From Coemansia sp. RSA 487 (Eukaryota; Kickxellomycota; Kickxellomycetes; Kickxellales; Kickxellaceae), in assembly GCA_027577595.1 (NCBI GenBank), contig JANBRJ010000006.1, positions 248,001 through 312,000 on the forward strand: a stretch of 64,000 nucleotides of DNA, read 5' to 3'. This document shows positions 44,690 through 55,297 of the stretch, piece after piece. Under the pieces are notes generated by a model. That model made no database searches, was not told the origin of the DNA, and saw only the letters and a program-made list of their open reading frames with translations. A program made the translations under genes and the position numbers. How positions within the stretch are numbered: position 1 is the first letter of the stretch; each line of letters opens with the position of its first letter.

Positions 44690-45928
44690 TGGTGCGTATC
44701 AAAGACCTTTGTATTTGTAGGCACTGTGGGTTTTAGCCACAGAGCGCTGCATCACGATGGATGCGACATTTGGCAGGACGATGGATGTGACAGCAGCGAT
44801 CAGTGGATAGCGAGATAGAGAGGATGCGCGATGGCTAGAAAGTAGAGCCAACGACGGCTGACAACAAATGAAACGATTTGCATCCATTAGGAGCAATTGC
44901 AACCACTGATGGATTCGTTTAACCTTTAAAGCAGCATTTCCACAGAACATTTGAATTCGATTCTATGCAAATTTAGCCCAGCAACAGTTTTGCAATTCGC
45001 TGAATGAATTCCAAACAAGGAAATGGAATTTATGACCACGTGTTATTACTTTTTCCATCTGGCTTGGGAGGACAGCAAATTAGAGCATACTTGGCCTCAC
45101 TAGCCATCATTCTCCTCTCATCGTTCCGGTCGTTTGAAGTCTTTGTATTGCGCTTTATGTTTCTGAAAGCTGTAATCTCTCTCGAATGGCTGTGATTGTA
45201 AAGTGATGACACTTTAAAACGTATGGAAATTAGACGGCTATTACTAATTATTCTACGAATGCTTCTTTCTTGTATATTTGCGGACTTGTCAACAACGTCT
45301 CTTTTCGCACACGTATATCCAACCGATCAATATCTGGCAACACATTCGTTTGTTCTTTGGTTGGGACGCAACAACCACAAAAATAACACTCGGTCGGTGG
45401 TGGGCTATTTCATTCTTTTTTGCTGGATTTTAGGGTCGCGTTCGCACTAAGACCGTTAAGAAGGCCTCGCGCGTTCTGATCGAGAAGTACTACCCACTCC
45501 TTACTCTCGACTTCCACACCAACAAGCGTATCTGCGACGATGTTGCCATCATCCCGACCAAGCGCATGCGCAACAAGATCGCTGGATTCACCACGCATCT
45601 GATGAAGCGCCTTCAGAAGGGTCCCGTCCTTGGCATTTCGTTCAAGCTTCAGGAGGAGGAGCGCGAGCGCAGAGATAACTACGTGCCCGAGTTCTCTGCT
45701 CTTGACATCACCTCGATCGAGGTTGACCCAGACACAGAGGCTATGCTCAAGTCGCTCAACTTTGAGAAGCTTCCTGGCGTCTCTGTCACCGCCCCTGTCC
45801 GTGCTGGACGCGTTGGCCGCGACTTCCGTCGCCGCGAGCGCCGCCCTCGCCCTCAGCAGCAGCGCCAGGCCGCAGCCCCTGCTGCTGGTGCCGCCGCTGC
45901 CCCCGCCGCCCCTCCCGCTGAGGCATAA
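44690..45928 (+). CDS. RPS17: Ribosomal protein eS17
   Basis: Exon 1 is only the start codon, 44690-44692. A 741-base intron (GTGCGT donor, TGGATTTTAG acceptor) leads to exon 2 at 45434-45928. The product has 165 residues and begins [20 protein letters not shown]. Small-subunit protein eS17 is recognised by [53 protein letters not shown] and [14 protein letters not shown]-terminal extension of about 35 residues rich in Arg, then Gln, Ala and Pro makes it longer than usual. The intron is far longer than the other introns in this window (135-307 bases, except the 547-base one in the first RING gene). Confidence 0.93.
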
Positions 45929-46201
45929 GTACCTGGCTTTTTTCATTTAGCTTATTTTAAGCAAGCACTCTTGTTCTGGGATCCTTTTTTTGTTCAAACA
46001 AAACAGTTTTCCACATGCTTTTGTACTTTGTTGACTTTAAAAAAAGCGTGATAAAATCTGCTAGCTGTGTGTTTATTTTGCGCAGCAGCGCTTCAAATTC
46101 CGAACGTGTTGAATTCTCTTTTCCTGTGCTCCCTTTTCTTCGTACATTCGGTAAATGGTTTGTTTTTATGTTTTTATCCTGTTCTAATTCTAGCAATTTA
46201 A

Positions 46202-49200
46202 ATGTCCAGCACTTTTCCATTGCTTCGAAGTTGCTGCATTTCTTGCAGTGGTCTGGATCCAAAAGAAAAGGTACTCTAGAATTTCCAAGTGGTTTGGTAG
46301 GAGGAGTGGTTTGCCCATTCACCCTGATTTCAGAATTGCTTACTGACGCGAAACTAAAGCTCAACTGGTGTGCATTACACATTCGATTTGCTCTCTCGCT
46401 AAAATTTAGTCTAGCATACACCGGCGAGTGGAGGAACTTGGTGGATGTATTAGCTTCAACTTGACCACCGCAGTGACCCATGTCATTATGCGCGATAATA
46501 GCCTTTCGTCAATAAAGTACAAAATGGCAGCAAAAGTCGGAATTCCTGTTGTGACTATACAATTTGTTGCCAACTGTGAGAAGGAAGCGGAGCGTCTTGG
46601 TAAGCTGTGCGGCGTTCCTCAGCGCGATGTTGTGGACAATAGCGAAGTTACAGCCCCCGAACACTCACTTGATAGCCATGATACAGCTGATGTTGTCAGA
46701 GCAGTCACAGAAAAGTCGAGATTACTGCCTTTTTCTGGATGCCACATAAGCTCAACCGGTGTGGATCACGGACTTCTCGAAGATATCAAACATCTTGTCA
46801 TAAATTCTGAGCCCGCTACTCATGGCAGATTTGGCAAATACGCTGAAAGGGGTGATGCAGAAGGCGACGAGGGTGGCGGAGGAGCCGCATATATGCAGAT
46901 TGGTGGTGGAGGCACATATTACAATTCTCTGACTAGACGTTGCACGCATCTTATTGCTGCAAACTCTACCTCGCAAAAGTTTGTGTTTGCCAAGCAATGG
47001 AAGATCCACATAGTCACTATAGCCTGGTTTCTTGACAGTGTAAAGTCACGATTCCGGCGGGATGAGGCCATGTACACATTCTCTGACGACAGTGCATCTT
47101 TCTGTCATATAGGTGGCGAGTACAGCTCACTGGACCGGCCTAATGAACATGCTTTGTCTGCCGATCCAGAACTCCGGCAAGCTGATGTCGGTATTGGCTA
47201 CAGAACCATGTCAGCCCAAACATTGTCTTTGGGTTCTAGCGTTTTCTCTCACAACCATACGGCCACAAGCACGGGTGATCAAAACGAATCGGCTGATATG
47301 CCAAAGGGGCTGAGTGGATCGCTTGAAGCTGATACCGAATATGCTCTTGACCTGTTGCCAAATAAACACCACAACCGATTGCTTACACAGCGATGCAAGG
47401 CAGCAAGTGACATGGGCACTGGAGCACCGCCATTAATACCTTATACAACTTCTGATGCACAGCCATACCGTGCCCGTACCTTTTCGTCTGCTTCGAAGCA
47501 ACTACATACGCCGCCCTCTTTACTGGAAAATCGATGGGATGACTCGGGTTTAGGTCCTTACAAAGATGTCACCTCATTTGGGGATAGACCCGATAAACAA
47601 CGGGATCCATTCACTGCGGAAGGTGGAAACGAGATTCTTGATCTGCATAGTAAACGTAGACGGCTGTTTATATTGGGTGATCGTAGTTTCCCAAGATCCA
47701 AAACAAGTCCAGGTGAATTTGGAAATAGAGATGGCAAAAGGTCAAACCGAGCCAACATGTGGCCTGCCTCATCTTCTCCAGAAATACAGCTTTCGGGGCC
47801 TTCGGAGAACTCTGTCCAGGTTCTGTACAGCATGCATCCTAATGACCCTCATCGTGTTGGCACAAGTAGTGAATCACGCCCTGTAGAATTGTCAGCTAAC
47901 AACGGTGGTGCAGATTCTAAAGGTGTGTTTTCTAGCTGCATCTTCACTTCGCTTGGGTTCCCTTCAAACACTCTGGCAGTATTACAAGAAGTTATTAGTG
48001 CCAATAGCGGACACTATGTTGATCTGTTTAGTTACGTTCAACAACCAGGCGAATTAAATGGAGATTCAGCACATGCCGCGCTAGAAGCCTTTGCACATCA
48101 CTTTTCTAATGGGAAAGACACAAAGCCCCTGTATCTTGTCATTCAGCTCTGCGGCTCAAAGATGTTTGAACAATGCTATTCTACAGCACAACGGTACCAG
48201 AAACCAATACATGTTGTCACCGAGTGCTGGGTTGAACAGTGCATTTACGACGGCGCACTTTACCCAGACTTTCAGCAGATTGAGCACCAGTCGCTCTCCT
48301 ATGCTAAACTAAGCCAAGGGCAGCAAGTTCTGTTCAGACCGCTTCCAGATCACAGGCCAAAGGGTAGCAGGGCCATGGCGCTAAGCATCAGTGGTTATGA
48401 AGGGTTGGAACGCGATCACATTGGAAAGCTTGCAGTCGCGCTAGGGATCGAGTTTAGCGAGCGGTTTTCTCGCAAAGCAACGCACCTCATTTGCCGCCCT
48501 CCATTTAAAGGAACAAAGTATGAACGTGCATTGAAATGGGGCACTTTGGTTGTGGATTCAACTTGGCTGTATAGACTAGCAGCAGCCACAGCACTGTCCA
48601 CTGAGCCTGCCACGCGTTCATCTGCCATGCCTGCTATCAATAATGCCACAAATGCTTCCGACATCGTATACACAAACCAGCACCTGGCGATTGGAACACC
48701 AAAGCGAGTAGCATTCAGCTCTATAATCCAGGACCCCGCTCCCCCTAATCAAATATGCTCTGCCCAATTGACAGTTACGCCTTTGTCAAAATTGTGTGGA
48801 AAGCAGAATACGGGCACACCTGGACGTACTCCTATTGATATATCTCTTGAGCAGAACCTACGATGGGCTGAGGAAAACAATGGTAGGTCGAGGCGAATTA
48901 CAGAGCCTGAAGATAGTATTTTTCTGAAACGGACGACAGCCATGGCCAGGAGCAAGGTAATCAATTGTACTGGTGATAATGGGGGTAGCAAAGGGGAGGC
49001 GCGAAACGAAGATATAACACAAATGTCGCCAACCAGCTCCAATCGACTAGAATATGTTGGCAGCATTGGCAAAAGGGCTTCGAGCGACATGGGAGACGAG
49101 AATAAACGGCTGGAACAAGTATTGGATGGAGTGGTAATAGCGCTGGCGAGTCGTATATACCATAGAAAGAACGAGCTGACAGCGCTAGCATTACAGCTTG

Positions 49201-50357
49201 GATGCCGAGTGCTGTCTCGGCTTGACACAAGGCAGACTACTCACCTTGTACATCAGTCGCCGCGTGAACACGAAACCTTGCGAGACTATCGTCTTGCGCT
49301 TGAGCACAAAATGCACATTGTGTCTCCATGGTGGCTGTATGCATGCCGCGATGCCCACACACATGTCAATGAGGCCGATTTCCCGTACTCGTACCATCCA
49401 GAGCGACGATTAAGGCTGGTTTCTAACTCGCCTTCAAAGGTACAAAGGCCTTCCGCACTATCCTCGAGCAAAGCGGGCGCAGTGTTACACAAAGAATTGG
49501 ATACCAGCCCCCAGCTGAGCAGAGGTGCACATGTCCCAGCTATCGCCAATAGTCGAGTCGGCCTTGTCAGAGCCAAAGCTTCCCAAGAGACTGTTCCTGT
49601 CGTCACAGGTCCAGCTGCAATAGATGACTTGTTTGGTAAAAAGACCACACGAACGCGCCGTCGGTACCGACACACGCCTGACAATCTTTCATCTGGACAA
49701 GCAATCGATTCAGCAACTGGTCAAATAACGAGCAGGAATCGGAATCTTAAGTCGACTGTGCCAAGACCGAATGCAACCCAACCTCATGAGCAATGCACAC
49801 CCAATGATGATCGGGTTGGTGAACTAATCGGGTATTCGAATGTAAATACCCAAGCAGGGGAGGGCCCTGTGATAGCTGGCTATTCTTCTGTTGGTGAGAT
49901 CTCTCGGCCGAACGACACTGAACTGGCAGAGCGCAAAAAATGGTGGTTAACTGTAGAGTCTGTGGAAAGCACGGGATATCAAAAAACAGGCCCAGACGAT
50001 ATGATATCGCAGGACATTGGCGCCAGCGATGATGGCGATTTCTACAATATACCTAATACAAATGCAACAGAGTACTCGCTTAGCTTCAGCGCTTCCTTGG
50101 ATATCAGCGGTAAAGTCGCCACCCACAGCAACAACAGTAGCAGCAACAGCAGCCATAGCAGTGGACATCTACAAACGACGACAGAGAAGGCTAGACTGGC
50201 ACCTGGTCAGAAGACCTGTTTAGAAGTAGATGCACAGCATTCCAAAAGCGCAACGAGTCCATTAGGTGTGCGAGGCGGGACAATGATCGTTTACAGCGAG
50301 GATGCCGATATCATTTCAGAACGCGATCGGTTGATTCAAAAACTTACTAAAAGGTAG
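46202..50357 (+). CDS. Dpb11/Rad4/TopBP1-like BRCT checkpoint protein
   Basis: Two exons, 46202-46270 and 46410-50357, join across a 139-base intron (GGTACT-type donor, AAATTTAG acceptor) to give 1338 residues. The join completes the first BRCT (LLRSCCISCSGLDPKEK, then VEELGGCISFNLTTAVTHVI). Five BRCT domains are visible: about 7-90, 129-235, 529-630, 677-765 and 926-1020. The pairs 1-2 and 3-4 match Dpb11 and Rad4, which bind phosphorylated Sld3, Rad9 and similar partners during replication start and the ATR checkpoint. The fifth (LASRIYHRKNELTALALQLG, HIVSPWWLYACRDA) resembles TopBP1 BRCT6. A KKWWLTVES motif near 1200 could belong to an ATR-activating region. Confidence 0.88.
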
Positions 50358-50454
50358 CATGGCAGTATTCTTGTTTTCCATGTTAACTATGTAAAGATTT
50401 ATTTATGAAACTGCTTATGTATAAGTATATAACCTACTGACAGCGTTTACAAAG

Positions 50455-51558
50455 CTACCTTCTGCTGAGAGTACTTGGGTCAAAGCCGAATTTTGCAAGA
50501 TCGGCACGAGTTTCGCTTGGGTCATCAAGAGACTGGTTAATATAAAAGTTTGTCAGTGAGTTAATATCCCACCCAGAGACCCTGCGGCCGCTCTTTGCTT
50601 GGATGCTGCCACCAAAGGCACTTATTATCTGCGTTATCGTTGAGCGCGGAGCTGGCTTTCCATTCGTTATCTGTACCATGTTGGCGATTTCAGACACACT
50701 CAAAACGCCGTCGCGATCGCTATCAAGCTGTTGGAAAATAATAGCCAGTGCCTTGGAAAGCTGAGTGCTGGGACCTGTGCCTGACGGATCTAGTAAAGGA
50801 GCATCACCATTGACGCCATAGACGCCACTCGAAATCAGTCGGACTTTCTTTGCCAGCTCCTGGATCGGCTCAAACGAGTCGTCAATGTTGCAGCCAATAT
50901 CTAAAAACGCAAGCGATGACTTGAATGCATTGTGCATAAAGCAAATAAGCGCCCACAGATAATAACACTCAACAGATGCAGGAAAGTACTCTTGGACAAG
51001 CATCAAACGGTATGCCACTTCAGAGAACACCTCAATGCTTGCATCCTGACCATCACGCAACATGCTCTTGACCTGGTCAATTGTTGACTCTGCTTTCTTT
51101 GCGTATTGCATGGAATCATCCTTTGAGGGAGGGAATACTCGGGTGAAGCGCTCGCGATAACAATGCATGCCATAGAGCGATTTTGCGTCCAGCACCAAAG
51201 CTGGATCAATGGCTTCAGCGATCGTGGAATTGTTCCAAGCGCACAGGCGTCGGTCTATATTCACCTCACCCTTTGGGTCTTTCTGGTCACAAGACTGATG
51301 GTTCTTCCATGGCACAAGCTCGCTGCTAGTCTCGGCGAGCTCGGAGATATCGATGCCAGCATCCAAAAGAAAATCGACTATAGAGTCGCGATCACCAAAG
51401 TCAGCTGATATCTTTTCCAGCCAGAGGTCGCTGTTGCCCATCACAAACCGATTCAGCCTGCGGTTGGTCAGCGACAGTGTCGCTAGATCTGTCACGCCAA
51501 GCTCGAGTGCGATCTGGATAAACACGCTTTTTGGCAAGCGTTCAAGGAAAGAAGACAT
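50455..51558 (-). CDS. F-box protein with EF-hand
   Basis: The 367-residue protein has an N-terminal F-box (residues 3-50: FLERLPKSVFIQIALELGV, LATLSLTNRRLNRFV, LWLEKI), the Skp1-binding part of SCF ubiquitin ligases. The middle (about 100-250) is helical and without a family I know. Near 280-300 a canonical EF-hand loop appears, LDSDRDGVLSVSEI, with D-D-D-V-E ligand spacing. A Ser/Gly region and a short helical tail follow. F-box plus EF-hand on one chain would suggest calcium-tuned substrate choice, but that is inference. The gene is transcribed from its first ATG, 487 bases away from the next gene. Confidence 0.75.
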   Translation of the reverse strand: MSSFLERLPKSVFIQIALELGVTDLATLSLTNRRLNRFVMGNSDLWLEKISADFGDRDSIVDFLLDAGIDISELAETSSELVPWKNHQSCDQKDPKGEVNIDRRLCAWNNSTIAEAIDPALVLDAKSLYGMHCYRERFTRVFPPSKDDSMQYAKKAESTIDQVKSMLRDGQDASIEVFSEVAYRLMLVQEYFPASVECYYLWALICFMHNAFKSSLAFLDIGCNIDDSFEPIQELAKKVRLISSGVYGVNGDAPLLDPSGTGPSTQLSKALAIIFQQLDSDRDGVLSVSEIANMVQITNGKPAPRSTITQIISAFGGSIQAKSGRRVSGWDINSLTNFYINQSLDDPSETRADLAKFGFDPSTLSRR

Positions 51559-52045
51559 GCTGGTTATATTGTGTATGTATTCACACGTAACGAAAAGAAA
51601 AAGTGAAAGAAAAATATACTCCTATTCTCAAGCCCACGCTCAAACTCTTATTTTTCGATTTGACTAGACCACCTGTGTTCAAAATCAATACATTTGGGAT
51701 ACCATCTGATGTACTGATCTTGAACACAGATGGTCTAGTCGAATTGAAAAAAAATAGCAGCGTTATATTTACGATACATATACAATGCAATCTCTTGATG
51801 ACAACTAATTTCCAGCAGGTCATTGCAAAACGCACAAATATGTTAATAGAAAACAAGATCGAGATTAAAATAATAAAGCGGACCAAAGAGTCTGCGCCAA
51901 GCGCTAGCAGATTCCAGAACAGATCAGATACAACAGTAGCAGCTATTGATTCATTCTCATCCATTCGTTTTGCAAAGAAAAAAGACGGCAATGAACCAAA
52001 CGCAATATATCTGGTACCCATTACATAGCCTTGAAGTCGAATCTC
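51559..52045. other. Intergenic, 0.5 kb, with long hairpin
   Basis: The spacer separates two - strand genes. Its only feature is the inverted repeat at 51662-51740. The rest is AT-rich. Confidence 0.5.
51662..51740 (-). repeat. Near-perfect 32-base inverted repeat (hairpin)
   Basis: Arms 51662-51693 and 51709-51740 are inverted copies (GACTAGACCACCTGTGTTCA start) around a 15-base loop. They differ at three sites, all transitions. In a - strand RNA each of these three is a G-U wobble, so all 32 pairs form. Weaker pairing continues about 11 bases outward, with two more transitions. It could be a short MITE, a 3' UTR element or a small-RNA precursor. Confidence 0.85.
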
Positions 52046-52837
52046 TTACTTCGTTTTTTTCTTCTTCTTGAGAGCCTCATCCGCTCCTCCACTACCATTC
52101 TCCTTTGACTTGCTGGATCTCTTTTTCTTCTTCTTCTCCGCGCTCTCCTCGGTGCGCTGTTTCTTCTTGGGTTTTTTGGTCTGCTGGTTAGACATGGACT
52201 CCAGATCGCTGCCAGTATCAATGCCGTCGGCGACATGCTCATCGAGCGAAGCTACTGGGCTAGCGCCATTAGTGTTTGTGTGCTCGTTTACCTCGTCGCT
52301 AGATACGGCAGCGGTCTTGTTCTTTTGGTGGGTACGGTACTTATTGACCTCTACATCGTAATCTTCCTTGAGAAGCAGAGCCTTATCCACATACTTTCGG
52401 CGCTGGCTTTCGGGAAGATTTTTCCAGGCCTGGCCAATCTTCATTGGGATTTCCTTGGGGGGAATATCGGGGAACATTCCCAATATGGCGTTTCGGTTCT
52501 CATTAGCGAACAAAAGATACGATGTTAGCGGCCGCTTGGGACGGTTTGGATCACGCAAAGAATGGCGTTTCTCAGCGGGCCTGACCGCTTCCGAGGATTT
52601 GGAGATGCGCCTGTACACGTTGGCCAGCTTGGAGTAGGCATCTGCCATCTACAACGGGGGAGGGGCAAGAGCAAAGTCAAAGTTACAAGTATAATATTAG
52701 ACGTCATCGATGCTAGATAGCAGAAGCAGCCACAACAGAGCTATATTAAAAGGGTGCGGTACTGTCAACAACGTGCTGCTTACCTCTTGAGCGTCTTCGG
52801 GGGATATAATCACCCTTTTGTGGGACTCTGCGACCAT
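52046..52837 (-). CDS. HMG-box protein (1)
   Basis: Two exons, 52784-52837 (MVAESHKRVIISPEDAQE) and 52046-52648, join across a 135-base intron (GTAAGC donor, CGTTGTAG acceptor) to give 218 residues. One HMG box lies at about 51-122 (DPNRPKRPLTSYLLFANENR, IPMKIGQAWKNLPESQRRKY). It is followed by an acidic/Ser-rich linker and a long Lys-rich tail (KKKKKRSSK). HMG boxes bend DNA; one box with basic tail fits Nhp6/Hmo1-like chromatin proteins rather than a sequence-specific regulator. The gene is divergent from a second HMG-box gene, with 875 bases between starts. Confidence 0.85.
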
Positions 52838-53712
52838 GGTTGTTTTGAAAGGATAGTATTAAGGAGCTGGCTGCTATAATCTTGGGTAGGGGCTGATAAT
52901 AGAGAGGTTGAGCTTTTGGAGGGAATAAAGGCAGCAGGAAAGAGAAAGAAAACATGCTGTGCGAGCTAGGGGCATAAATATGGTGAAAAGCTGTTTCTTG
53001 CATCACAACCCTCCTCCTTCTCTGGACGCGTAGCGACACCCCCTTTCTCTCACCTTACAAGGGGATGGGGGAGTCTGTCTCAGCTGGTGACCCAAAAATC
53101 GAGCTGTGGCCTTGCGAGCCCCAGCGTGCGATGTGATTCGACGAAAGGGCTCCCTAGTAATTAGTAGAGGGTATGATGCCAATTTTAGTGTCTGTTTTGA
53201 CCAGCAAAACATTGGCCACCCCTTTACCAAGGGCGCCCCACCTATGCATCTGGCGAGGCGGCTGTCCTTGACACGCTCTCCCCACCTCGCCAGCAGATTG
53301 ATTGATTTTGTAGCGGCGCTGCCTGCCACGACGCCCAGCAAAGCGTATGAATGTATCCGGCTATATTAATAATATATCTCTATGTGTTTGGTGCCGGTTA
53401 TTTTGCGACAACTCTGGCTGCTTTGTACATGTATATGGCATATCTGCATACTCTAAAAGGCTTTTTAAAAGCGATTTCTAACATGCATAAGCAATATAGC
53501 TTAATGGACGCAATTTGCTACTTACAATTAATATAGCAGCAGGAAGTTATATTGCTCGTTCGTGCGCTTTTGGCTTCTTTGTTGGCTATAAAAACGCCTG
53601 GAAAACCTTGTGTTCTTTTCTTTTGCAGCACTAGCATACGCCAACTTTAGTTAAACACCCTGTGGACTGCTTAATATTATAATTGTCAGTAGATAGAACA
53701 GTGTCCAGACGG
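52838..53712. other. Divergent promoter between HMG-box genes
   Basis: The region contains pyrimidine-rich CCCTCCT and CCCCC tracts near 53008-53045 and a relatively GC-rich block 53030-53340. The + side has a TATA box. Short open frames in the GC-rich block on both strands show no family. Confidence 0.5.
53587..53594 (+). promoter_or_regulatory. TATA box of second HMG-box gene
   Basis: TATAAAAA in a GGC...CGCC setting, 126 bases before the ATG at 53713. Confidence 0.5.
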
Positions 53713-54945
53713 ATGTCCTTTATCGAGGCAAAACATCCATGCAGACAGAATCGCTCGTGTTTTGGAAGAGATGGCTGCCTTGGCCACACATCGAATACTT
53801 CGTCGTCTGACGAGGAGCCGTCAAGCACAAATAGCACACTGGCAAGCGGCATCGACACATGCGCATACCCCGATGCGCTGACCATGCTGACCGACCATTT
53901 TGACACCTCGACGAACTCGATTGTCTGTGAAGGGGAGGCAATAGCCGACCTGATTCTGAGTCTAAGCTCCCATTTCCGGCGCTACAACCAGCTCTTTGTG
54001 GGGATGCAATCGACGCTCCACGAACTGGCCAAGAGATGCTCGGAGCGCAGTCGCGAAAGTGAACAAAGACCACTAGACATGCAGCTGCTCACAAGCGATC
54101 CGAACCGCACAACCAAACAGAGTAGTGTATGTGGGCTAACACAGGCCCTTCCTGGTCTGGCAAAGCAAACCACACCGTACTCGTTTCCAGGCCACAAAAA
54201 CAAGAGGACGGTGGTGACAGCACCAGCTGCCAAGCGGCCACTTTCAGACTTTAACTTCTTTTGCCGTGACGCACGCAAGCTTGTTGTCGAGGCCCATCCC
54301 GAGTACACAAAGGAGCAGGTCAACAAGGAGCTAGGCAGGATATGGTCGTCGCTTGACGGTGGCTCGCGACAGCACTACCGCCAGATGTATGTCCAGGACA
54401 AACAGCGGTATTCGCAGGACGTCTCGGCGCTGGCAGAAAAGTCCAGATGTGCCATCGGCTCGACTGGCATGGCGGGCAATGTCCAGCCTATGGAGGCAAC
54501 GGGTGGTGGTGCCATAGCTACAAGCCGTGTGCATGGACCAGGCGCCAATGACAGAACAAGACACACAATATGGAAGTACACAACAGCGCATGCCACTGCA
54601 GCTGGTGGTACTACGGTCCATGGATTGTCCATCGATCCGGAGCCAGTTCCAGAGCTGAAGAACGGAATGGGTGGGAAAGATATAAATAGCCTTTCTGGTG
54701 CGCACACAGAGTATTCCAGCAGAGAGAACTCCAGGAGCCGCGGGTGTAGAAAGAGTAGAAAGCCGGGAAACACGCTCCAAAGCATCCTAAACGCGAGCCC
54801 AAGCACGCAAAGCACAGTCGACGATCCAGAAGATGTTGATGAGCCTCTGGCACATACGCTGCCTCTGCTGCAGCCTGCCAGTGGGCTGTTGGCAGCTGAT
54901 CGGCGGCATACAAGCAACGCTGACATCGCACAGGGCTGTGACTGA
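53713..54945 (+). CDS. HMG-box protein (2)
   Basis: The protein has 410 residues from ATG 53713; the frame is open upstream only from a TTG. One HMG box spans about 172-240 (KRPLSDFNFFCRDARKLVVE, KELGRIWSSLDGGSRQHYRQ). Unlike the neighbouring gene, the flanks are long: an N-terminal helical region near 75-125 (LTDHFDTSTNSIV, LSSHFRRYNQLFVGMQSTL) and a Ser/Gly-rich C-terminus. This suggests a transcription factor rather than an architectural protein. The target is unknown. I compared it with the zygomycete sex-locus HMG proteins, but the flanking genes do not fit. Confidence 0.75.
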   Translation: MSFIEAKHPCRQNRSCFGRDGCLGHTSNTSSSDEEPSSTNSTLASGIDTCAYPDALTMLTDHFDTSTNSIVCEGEAIADLILSLSSHFRRYNQLFVGMQSTLHELAKRCSERSRESEQRPLDMQLLTSDPNRTTKQSSVCGLTQALPGLAKQTTPYSFPGHKNKRTVVTAPAAKRPLSDFNFFCRDARKLVVEAHPEYTKEQVNKELGRIWSSLDGGSRQHYRQMYVQDKQRYSQDVSALAEKSRCAIGSTGMAGNVQPMEATGGGAIATSRVHGPGANDRTRHTIWKYTTAHATAAGGTTVHGLSIDPEPVPELKNGMGGKDINSLSGAHTEYSSRENSRSRGCRKSRKPGNTLQSILNASPSTQSTVDDPEDVDEPLAHTLPLLQPASGLLAADRRHTSNADIAQGCD

Positions 54946-55297
54946 CGAAAGTGCATTTGGCTTTTCGTTGGGGTTCAAACCAAACCAAAGAAAGGGAAAG
55001 GGAAAGGGAAGGGGGAAATCAGCTAGGAACGCGACAAGGCGCTACGCGTTCAAAAATGCTTTCGCGCGAAAAAAAAATCACATCCCCTTCTCTCTTTCAC
55101 AGCTATCGCGACAAGCAGAGCACCCTTTGTTTGCTTAACTTTTCGTTATAGATTTGTAGCTAATTTTCGCCTTTGCATTTCTTCTTTGCCGTTTACTGAT
55201 AAATAACCCTGCGCTTTTTGCTAGCAGCAGTGCCCGATAGAGTGCCCAAGATTTTATTGTTCTGTTTTCAGCCGCATTTCATTCGCACTTGCAGGAA
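54946..55297. other. Intergenic, 0.35 kb, with G-quadruplex motif
   Basis: This is the 3' region of the HMG gene and promoter of the next gene on the same strand. The + strand carries a G-run array (next entry). The segment TGTTTTCAG near 55262-55270 and ACTTGCAG near 55288-55294 could be acceptors of a 5' UTR intron. Confidence 0.45.
54994..55015 (+). promoter_or_regulatory. Canonical G-quadruplex motif
   Basis: Four G runs (GGG, GGG, GGG, GGGGG) are separated by AAA, AAA and AA. This meets the usual G3+ with 1-7 base loop rule. It lies 49 bases after the stop of the HMG gene and 283 bases before the next ATG. Confidence 0.6.

Noticed and set aside
53003-53369. Open frames on both strands in the GC-rich HMG intergenic block
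   Set aside because: No family, no matching splice signals, and they overlap each other in antisense.
3224-54945. Possible zygomycete-type sex locus (TPT transporter plus HMG-box gene)
   Set aside because: The TPT-family gene and the HMG-box genes are about 47 kb apart with many genes between, no RNA helicase is present, and the transporter is SLC35C2-like.
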